Shown: in pieces, positions 7,448 through 12,182 of the stretch
Layout of the letters: each line of letters begins with the position of its first letter
How positions within the stretch are numbered: position 1 is the first letter of the stretch
Made by a program: the position numbers and the translations under genes
Notes under the pieces: model-generated
The model's input: the letters and a program-made list of their open reading frames with translations, nothing else
What the model was told of the DNA's origin: nothing
Database searches by the model: none
Origin: Bacteroidales bacterium
GTDB lineage: Bacteria > Bacteroidota > Bacteroidia > Bacteroidales > JAOZTL01
DNA: 12,182 nt
Assembly: GCA_029942205.1 (NCBI GenBank)
Contig: JAOZTL010000036.1
Coordinates: 1 to 12,182, forward strand
Direction of reading: 5' to 3'

Positions 7448-8104
7448 TTAGCTATTTAATTTCTTATAATCAGACAAAAAAGTCTCCAAACCACTATCAG
7501 TAAGTGGGTGTTTCAACAATCCTACAATGGCACTCAATGGGCAAGTAGCCACATCAGCTCCAGCTTCTACGCATTGCAAAATGTGCATGGTGTGACGAAT
7601 GGAAGCCGCTAAAACTTCGGTGTCGTATCCATAATAGTTATACATTTCTACAATTTTGTGAATCAACTCGACTCCGTCTGACGAAATATCGTCTAAACGA
7701 CCGATAAATGGCGAAACATAAGTTGCTCCAGCTTTGGCTGCAAGTAATGCTTGACCTGGCGAAAAAACAAGCGTACAGTTCGTTTTAATGCCTTTTGTCG
7801 AAAAATACTTAATCGCTTTGATACCACTTTTTATGGCTGGTACTTTAACGACTATTTGTGGATTTAATGCCGCCAATTTTTCTCCTTCGGCTATTATTCC
7901 TTCGTAATCAGTCGAAATTACTTCTGCACTTACATCACCTTCCACGATGTCGCAAATGGTTTTGTAATGATTCAAAATATTTTCTTCTCCTTTGATGCCT
8001 TCTTTGGCCATCAACGACGGATTGGTGGTTACTCCATCCAATATTCCTAAATCTTGTGCTTCTTTTATTTGATCTAAATTAGCTGTATCAATGAAAAATT
8101 TCAT
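7448..8104 (-). CDS. tal: Transaldolase, small TalC/Fsa-type subfamily
   Basis: A 218-residue TIM-barrel class I aldolase, the usual length for the small transaldolase/fructose-6-phosphate aldolase subfamily. It would transfer a dihydroxyacetone unit between sedoheptulose 7-phosphate and glyceraldehyde 3-phosphate in the nonoxidative pentose phosphate pathway. Visible features are the start MKFFIDTANLDQI, DGVTTNPSLMAKEG, the Schiff-base lysine Lys87 in VVKVPAI, and SPFIGRLDD around 131-139. Two positions separate true transaldolases from F6P aldolases: Glu61 (aldolases have Gln) and Phe133 (aldolases have Tyr). Both are of the transaldolase type here. The ATG at 8102-8104 begins right at the first strand. 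It lies 138 nt downstream of the SRP RNA on the same strand, and no clear TAnnTTTG promoter is visible between them. A bidirectional terminator follows the gene. Confidence 0.96.
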   Translation of the reverse strand: MKFFIDTANLDQIKEAQDLGILDGVTTNPSLMAKEGIKGEENILNHYKTICDIVEGDVSAEVISTDYEGIIAEGEKLAALNPQIVVKVPAIKSGIKAIKYFSTKGIKTNCTLVFSPGQALLAAKAGATYVSPFIGRLDDISSDGVELIHKIVEMYNYYGYDTEVLAASIRHTMHILQCVEAGADVATCPLSAIVGLLKHPLTDSGLETFLSDYKKLNS

Positions 8105-8242
8105 GCTTTTATCTATTTTAATGAGTATTTATTTTACGAGTAATTACTGGTGATAAGTATTTATTTTTAAATAAAAGCAGCAATAAAATTAAATAGAATT
8201 AACTATTTTTACATTAAACTTACCTAAAATTAAATAAAAAAT

Positions 8243-8340
8243 GGGTAAGCTACTTATATCGCACCGCTACAACCATCTACCCTTGCTGCGGTCAAGCTCT
8301 GGGGGAGTTCAATGGGAGCTGGTCGTACAAGACTTACCCG
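8243..8340 (-). ncRNA. ffs: Signal recognition particle RNA (bacterial small SRP/4.5S RNA)
   Basis: Read on the minus strand this is a ~97-nt RNA closed by GGGTAAG (8339-8333) and CTTACCC (8249-8243), which pair perfectly. The most conserved part of the 4.5S RNA is visible as GCAGCAAGGGTAGATGG, then GTTGTAGCGGTGCGA, comparable with E. coli GCAGCCAAGGCAGATGACGC. Inner helices form between ACGACCA and TGGTTGT and between CTCCC and GGGTAG. The 3' end is followed by six Ts, which with the closing stem can end transcription. A good promoter lies just upstream. The RNA binds Ffh and directs membrane-protein synthesis to FtsY/Sec. The apical loop reads CTTGACC in place of the usual GGAA-type tetraloop. 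The apical domain and 3' strand motifs exist only on the minus strand, which fixes the orientation. Confidence 0.88.
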
Positions 8341-8343
8341 GGA

Positions 8344-8373
8344 CAAAAGTAGATATTTTTTTTTAATTTCAAA
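8344..8373 (-). promoter_or_regulatory. Promoter of the SRP RNA (Bacteroidota type)
   Basis: On the minus strand TTTG (8373-8370) is followed after 18 nt by TACTTTTG (8351-8344), a perfect TAnnTTTG. The RNA would start about 4-7 nt downstream, next to the first base of the closing stem. Position, spacing and both elements agree, so this is the best promoter in the window. Confidence 0.8.
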
Positions 8374-8393
8374 CTTTTTCTCGAAAAAAAATT

Positions 8394-8401
8394 TAATTTT
8401 G
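8394..8401 (+). promoter_or_regulatory. -7 element of the DUF4199 gene
   Basis: TAATTTTG is a perfect TAnnTTTG match 27 nt before the ATG at 8429. No exact -33 TTTG is seen upstream (only a TTTC about 23 nt away). It lies back to back with the SRP RNA promoter, about 20 nt from that promoter's -33 element, and supports starting the DUF4199 protein at 8429. Confidence 0.6.
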
Positions 8402-8428
8402 TGCAATCAAACAAATAAACAAATAGTT

Positions 8429-8971
8429 ATGGAAGAAAAAAAAACATCTTTATGGGCGCACGCAGGAGTTAATGGCGCAATTTTGGGAGTAATATTATCA
8501 ATTTACTCCATTATTTTATATTTTTTAGGCTATACTTTCAACAAACCTGCTGGATACCTTAGTCTATTCCTATTTTTTGCTTTTGTGCTGTGGAGTAGCA
8601 TTAGTTACCGAAAAGCAAAAGGCTCATTGACTTACGGTCAAGCTTTAGGCTATGGTACTTTGGTTGGATTGTTTAGTTCTATTATATCTGGACTTTTCAC
8701 CTACCTCATGTTTGCAGTTATTGCACCCGATTTAATGGACGGGCTTATCGCATTTAACGAGCAAGAGCTTATGAATAGCGGCTTAACAGACGATCAAGTA
8801 GAGCAAATGATGGAAATGCAATCAGGGCTATTTACGCCTCTCATTCAGTCGCTTCTAAGTGTTCTGAACAGCACGATTATGGCCTTTATCTTTTCGTTAA
8901 TCACTTCTATTTTTGCACGTAAAAAGCCACAAGAAGGCTTCGCTGGAGCAATGTCAGGAATAGACGACTAA
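8429..8971 (+). CDS. DUF4199 family membrane protein
   Basis: A 180-residue inner-membrane protein of the DUF4199 family, which is widespread in Bacteroidota and has no known function. The pattern is a short charged N-terminus (MEEKKTSLW), TM1 at about 11-33, TM2 at about 41-59, the conserved cytoplasmic turn YRKAKGSLTYGQALGYG, TM3 at about 73-98, a polar acidic loop with several Gln and Met residues at about 103-132, TM4 at about 133-162 and a hydrophilic tail. I chose the ATG at 8429: the frame is open back to 8312, but that stretch overlaps the SRP RNA and two promoters, and the -7 element at 8394 would then lie inside the gene. It is probably a single transcription unit, since a terminator follows. 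Confidence 0.88.
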   Translation: MEEKKTSLWAHAGVNGAILGVILSIYSIILYFLGYTFNKPAGYLSLFLFFAFVLWSSISYRKAKGSLTYGQALGYGTLVGLFSSIISGLFTYLMFAVIAPDLMDGLIAFNEQELMNSGLTDDQVEQMMEMQSGLFTPLIQSLLSVLNSTIMAFIFSLITSIFARKKPQEGFAGAMSGIDD

Positions 8972-8996
8972 AAAAATCATTTTTAAAATTATTTAT

Positions 8997-9046
8997 AAAA
9001 CAGAAAAATATTACTCCTAAAATGGTAAATATTTTCTGTTTTTTTT
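8997..9046 (+). terminator. Rho-independent terminator after the DUF4199 gene
   Basis: AAAACAGAAAA at 8997-9007 pairs with TTTTCTGTTTT at 9032-9042 (11 bp); inside, a further TTAC/GGTAA pairing extends the stem beyond a small internal loop. Several Ts follow on the plus strand. It lies about 25 nt after the stop codon and 34 nt before the next gene, separating the two units. Confidence 0.75.
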
Positions 9047-9079
9047 ATCTCATTTTTTATTTAAGAACAAAAAACACTC

Positions 9080-9976
9080 ATGCAACAACAGTATTTTGAC
9101 TTAAACCAGCGACGCACACAATGGATTGCTTTAGTTTTCTTAGCATTTTTATGGGGAAGCTCTTTTATTTTGATGAAAAAAGGCTTAGAATCCTTCTCTA
9201 GCAGCCAAGTAGCTGCAATACGAATGTTCATTGCATTTTTATTTTTTCTCCCGATAAGCTTACGGCATGTCAAAAAAATTAACCGAAATAATATTTTTCC
9301 CTTATTAATTATCGGTTTTGTAGGAAATCTTTTCCCCGCTTTTTTGTTCACACAAGCACAAACCGAAGTATCCAGCTCACTTGCTGGCATGCTCAATTCG
9401 TTAGTGCCATTTTTTACATTGCTATTCGGTATCTTATTTTTTGGCATAAAAACCAGATGGAGTAATATTCTAGGAGTAGCAATTGGCTTAATCGGAGCGG
9501 TTGGTATTATCTCGGATGGTAATTTTTCGTCCGTACTAAACAACCAATCATGGTATGCGCTACTTATCGTGCTTGCAACTCTTTTTTACGGAATTAGCAC
9601 CAATATAGTTAAACACAATTTACAAAAATTGAGTGGTTTAGCAATATCTTCTTTAGCATTTCTGCTGATAGGCCCTTTTGTTGGAATTTACCTGCTTTTT
9701 TCCGATTTTTCGACCGTAACGGAATCACCTGCCTATTTACAAAAATTTTTCTATATCGTTTTATTAGCATTATTCAGCTCATTTATAGCAGTTATTATAT
9801 TTAATATTCTTATAAAATACACCACTGCTATTTTTGGAGCTTCTGTTACTTATATTATTCCTATTTTTGCTATATTATGGGGCATTGCCGATGGCGAAAG
9901 CCTTTCTGTTTTTCAATCAGCATCGATGACAGTAGTCATGCTGGGAGTATATTTGGTTAATAATAAAATAAAATAA
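9080..9976 (+). CDS. EamA/DMT-family transporter
   Basis: A 298-residue inner-membrane protein with about ten transmembrane helices arranged as two EamA repeats, roughly residues 14-145 and 155-298. The first begins WIALVFLAFLWGSSFILMKK, the typical TM1 with WGSSF; the second begins WYALLIVLATLFYGISTNIV. Members of the drug/metabolite transporter superfamily mostly export amino acids, nucleotide-related metabolites or other small molecules; the substrate cannot be read from the sequence. The length is normal and both repeats look intact. The start ATG at 9080 gives a short polar N-terminus before TM1. It lies only 34 nt after the terminator of the preceding gene, and no clear TAnnTTTG is visible in that space, so it may partly depend on read-through. 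Its stop codon is the first codon of a dispersed repeat. Confidence 0.93.
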   Translation: MQQQYFDLNQRRTQWIALVFLAFLWGSSFILMKKGLESFSSSQVAAIRMFIAFLFFLPISLRHVKKINRNNIFPLLIIGFVGNLFPAFLFTQAQTEVSSSLAGMLNSLVPFFTLLFGILFFGIKTRWSNILGVAIGLIGAVGIISDGNFSSVLNNQSWYALLIVLATLFYGISTNIVKHNLQKLSGLAISSLAFLLIGPFVGIYLLFSDFSTVTESPAYLQKFFYIVLLALFSSFIAVIIFNILIKYTTAIFGASVTYIIPIFAILWGIADGESLSVFQSASMTVVMLGVYLVNNKIK

Positions 9977-10020
9977 AATCTTCACCCTTTTTGATGTTGT
10001 TCATGTCTTACGGACTTGTA
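9974..10020 (+). repeat. Dispersed stop-codon-associated repeat, diverged copy
   Basis: TAAAATCTTCACCCTTTTTG continuing GATGTTGTTCATG and then TTACGGACTTGTA, alignable base for base to the 7290 copy without gaps in the left half. TAA is the stop codon of the EamA transporter. GG has become AA, so the hairpin is lost here. Confidence 0.72.
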
Positions 10021-10127
10021 CAAAATTAACATAATCAATGATTTATCAAAAAGTAAATATACGATTAATTTTATCCATCCACTTAGATTACTCGTATTTC
10101 AAAAAATCACACTTATTTGGAACAAAA

Positions 10128-10155
10128 TTTGATTAACTAATAACCAATATTTTTG
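10128..10155 (+). promoter_or_regulatory. Distal candidate promoter
   Basis: TTTG (10128-10131), a 16-nt spacer and TATTTTTG (10148-10155), a perfect TAnnTTTG. The spacer is one base shorter than the usual lower limit. Transcription from here would carry a leader of about 200 nt ahead of the GTG at 10364. Confidence 0.4.
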
Positions 10156-10274
10156 CCTTAAAAAAAAAGAAAATGCTCGAACAAAAAAATAATGTTTTAT
10201 TTTCATTCAACTAGTTAATTATGACACTATTATACGAGTATCTAAATAGCATAAAGTAAATCGAAGATCTTTAT

Positions 10275-10308
10275 TTTGCTCTAAATACAATTTAATGAAC
10301 TATATTTG
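10275..10308 (+). promoter_or_regulatory. Proximal promoter of the coiled-coil protein gene
   Basis: TTTG at 10275-10278 and TATATTTG at 10301-10308 (perfect TAnnTTTG) with a 22-nt spacer, within the usual Bacteroidota range. The start point would be near 10314, giving a leader of about 50 nt before the GTG. Confidence 0.6.
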
Positions 10309-10363
10309 GGCTAATTAATTTTTCGACTTACTAGCTTAAGACATTATATAAAAAATATATCCT

Positions 10364-12148
10364 GTGGAATCTAAAAAAAAGAACATACACGTAAATGATG
10401 ATCTTCATAAAGAGTTGATTTTTTCGTTATCTGATATTCAGAACAAAATTTCGGCACTAAATGCTTGTTCTACGGAGGATTTCATTTTTTTAAGTCAAAA
10501 TTTGAAACAATATTATTCTAAATCCGAATTATTATCTAAAAATGCATCTTACCTTTTTCAACAAATAGCACAAGATAATAATAAAGATTTTTTGCATAAA
10601 TTACAAATTAGCTTATTAACATTGCAGAATAATTTAGAGAAATTTGATAAAAAAAATCATCAACAAGCAAAAAAATGTTTACTTATTAGTGAGATTTTTG
10701 ATGATATTTTTATTCCAGTAAAAAATTTCTATCAAAATGTAATCATATTAAGCCTTTTACTCAAAAATATCAAATTAAATCTGTTCTATCAATCAGAGGA
10801 AAAAGAAACAGAAGAAACAAAAGAAATTAGCTCATTTTTAGAAGAACTTACTACTATTCAACAAAAATATTCAGAATTTGATGTTTATACTCGAAATCTG
10901 AATTCTAAAATAATTTCACATATTACCAAATTCAAATATTCAATAAATAAAAATATAGATGAATTAAATAATAGTACTGAAGAAATAAGTTCAAGTATAA
11001 CAATGCTTACAAGAAACTATAAAGAAGCTTTGTTACAAATCCCAGAACTAAGCTTGCGTACTGAAAATTATTTGAAAAGCATCAATAATATAATAGAAAA
11101 GCTTCAATATCAGGATATTATTCAACAAAAAATAACTCACATACAAACTTCTCATAAAGAAATTGTAACACAACTCAATCAGATGGGAAGTAACGAAAGT
11201 ACAAATACCAAACGTGATGAATATTTTTTGAAGATCAAAGATATTGTAAGTATACAAATAGCTCAATTAATTTACACTAATAGCGAATTTCAAAGTGCAA
11301 TAGAAAATATTACTGGTAAATTTTTATCTATCAGTAAAGAAATGAATAGCATCTCGGAGATGTGCGAAAATTTTTCAAAATCAAAATATAAACAGGACGA
11401 AACTCTTTTTCAAAATATTAAAACAAAATTACAATATTCGGCCGAAACAATAACAAAAACGAGTGAAAGCAATGATAGTTTCACCGAAATAAATCAAACA
11501 CTACAAAAACACATGACCGAATATCTTAGTCATTTTTCAATTATTGATGATAGATATAGTATCTTTAAAACTAAAATAGAACTATTTTTACAAAAAATAC
11601 AAATAAAAAATAATAATGACAAACAATTAAGTAATATAATTACTCAAAGCATAGAAATAAATCAGTTAGTTGATAAAAATTTATCCTTTATAAGAAATTA
11701 TACGATACAAATAGATCAATATAAATTAAAATTATCTAAACAAATATTAACCGAGAAAGACAGCCTTTCTCATAATTTTAAACGTCTAGCAGATGATATT
11801 TTATCTATCGGATCGGCAATTAATAATAGTAACAATGAAGTGAATTTGATTTTAAAAGAAAATTCAGAACTTGCCATTGATATTTCGACTTCACTAAAAA
11901 CGTCTATCGAGAAAGTAAAGTACTATGATTTTTTTGAACAAACAATCCAAAATATTGTTCAAATATTGAACGATATTTATTTAAAATTAGCAAAAATAAA
12001 TCCAGAGCAACATATTAAATTAAGTTCTGATTTAGAGAGTCTTAAAGAAAATTATACGATGGAATCACAGCGAAAAATTCACGATCAAATAATGAAAACA
12101 AATTTAAGCGAAAATAAAGAAGGAAATGATATAGAGTTTTTTGAATAA
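10364..12148 (+). CDS. Helical coiled-coil protein with two CheZ-like D-x3-Q motifs
   Basis: A 594-residue soluble protein with no signal peptide or membrane segment; almost all of it is predicted helix by its heptad-like Ile/Leu/Lys/Asn pattern. Two related segments stand out: IEKLQYQDIIQQKITHI at about 244-260 (Asp251, Gln255) and IEKVKYYDFFEQTIQNI at about 515-531 (Asp522, Gln526), about 271 residues apart. E. coli CheZ uses Asp143 and Gln147 in QDLTGQ to dephosphorylate CheY-P from a long helical hairpin, so a role in two-component or chemotaxis signalling is possible; this rests on motif similarity only. It lacks the MCP signalling hairpin and any HAMP or receiver domain. The start is GTG at 10364: the frame is closed upstream at 10349 and the next in-frame Met is far inside. 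The gene is visibly richer in A/T and in Lys, Asn and Ile than its neighbours. Confidence 0.85.
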   Translation: MESKKKNIHVNDDLHKELIFSLSDIQNKISALNACSTEDFIFLSQNLKQYYSKSELLSKNASYLFQQIAQDNNKDFLHKLQISLLTLQNNLEKFDKKNHQQAKKCLLISEIFDDIFIPVKNFYQNVIILSLLLKNIKLNLFYQSEEKETEETKEISSFLEELTTIQQKYSEFDVYTRNLNSKIISHITKFKYSINKNIDELNNSTEEISSSITMLTRNYKEALLQIPELSLRTENYLKSINNIIEKLQYQDIIQQKITHIQTSHKEIVTQLNQMGSNESTNTKRDEYFLKIKDIVSIQIAQLIYTNSEFQSAIENITGKFLSISKEMNSISEMCENFSKSKYKQDETLFQNIKTKLQYSAETITKTSESNDSFTEINQTLQKHMTEYLSHFSIIDDRYSIFKTKIELFLQKIQIKNNNDKQLSNIITQSIEINQLVDKNLSFIRNYTIQIDQYKLKLSKQILTEKDSLSHNFKRLADDILSIGSAINNSNNEVNLILKENSELAIDISTSLKTSIEKVKYYDFFEQTIQNIVQILNDIYLKLAKINPEQHIKLSSDLESLKENYTMESQRKIHDQIMKTNLSENKEGNDIEFFE

Positions 12149-12182
12149 ATAACTATATTAGAGTTTTTAATAGCTAAAATAA

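Larger units (their letters stand above)
9977..10363. other. Intergenic region before the coiled-coil protein gene
   Basis: A 387-nt gap that starts inside the 9974 repeat copy. It then contains ATGATTTATCAAAAA (10038-10052, exact match to 3446-3460), the TAATTTTATCCAT block (10066-10078, also at 89-101), and two promoter candidates listed separately. Between the two promoters a 13-codon frame, ATG 10173 to TAG 10214 (MLEQKNNVLFSFN), follows an A-rich stretch; it could be a leader peptide, but nothing beyond its position supports this. Confidence 0.55.

Noticed and set aside
7448..8104. Fructose-6-phosphate aldolase (FsaA) instead of transaldolase
   Set aside because: Glu61 and Phe133 occupy the positions where F6P aldolases have Gln and Tyr, so the diagnostic residues favour transaldolase.
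8243..8340. SRP RNA or another structured RNA on the plus strand
   Set aside because: The conserved GCAGCAAGGGTAGATGG side, the TAnnTTTG promoter and the 3' T run all read correctly only on the minus strand.
8312..8428. Extended N-terminus of the DUF4199 protein (frame open from 8312)
   Set aside because: The stretch overlaps the SRP RNA gene and both divergent promoters, its translation does not look like a protein start, and DUF4199 homology begins near the ATG at 8429.
10364..12148. Methyl-accepting chemotaxis receptor
   Set aside because: No transmembrane segments, HAMP domain or the conserved MCP hairpin tip are visible; only the helical character and the D-x3-Q motifs recall chemotaxis proteins.

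Overview
This window looks like a chromosomal segment of a low-G+C member of the Bacteroidota, perhaps of the Cytophagales type. The signs are Bacteroidota promoters (a -33 TTTG plus a -7 TAnnTTTG), the near absence of Shine-Dalgarno sequences, a DUF4199 membrane protein, an orphan MacB/FtsX-type permease with the usual Bacteroidota N-terminus, and two lipoproteins with short signal peptides. No phage, IS element, CRISPR array, tRNA or rRNA is visible.

Layout. 1-278: the possible tail of an upstream + strand gene ending in the first copy of a dispersed repeat. 279-3024 (minus): a small two-helix membrane protein followed by the 803-residue permease, probably one transcript. 3025-3554: AT-rich gap. 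3555-4133 (plus): a thioredoxin-fold (TlpA-like) lipoprotein. 4134-4464: a gap holding a perfect 16-bp inverted repeat. 4465-7026 (plus): an M1-family zinc aminopeptidase lipoprotein. 7027-7447: a gap with three repeat copies and a bidirectional terminator. 7448-8104 (minus): a small-type transaldolase. About 8243-8340 (minus): the signal recognition particle RNA with its own promoter, divergent from the next gene. 8429-8971 (plus): DUF4199 membrane protein, then a terminator. 9080-9976 (plus): EamA/DMT transporter. 9977-10363: a gap with the last repeat copy and two promoters. 10364-12148 (plus): a 594-residue, very AT-rich helical/coiled-coil protein carrying two CheZ-like D-x3-Q motifs.

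Most of the genes are housekeeping or envelope functions with no shared pathway: envelope transport or remodelling, periplasmic redox and peptide trimming, pentose phosphate metabolism, protein targeting, and metabolite export. Three things stand out. First, a dispersed repeat has six copies, all in the same orientation, and its first three bases (TAA) are the stop codon of the preceding gene in three confirmed cases and possibly a fourth. Second, the coiled-coil protein has a duplicated motif resembling the catalytic signature of CheZ-type CheY-P phosphatases. Third, the SRP RNA has an apical loop unlike the canonical one.

All assignments come from reading the sequence by eye; no database search or folding program was run.
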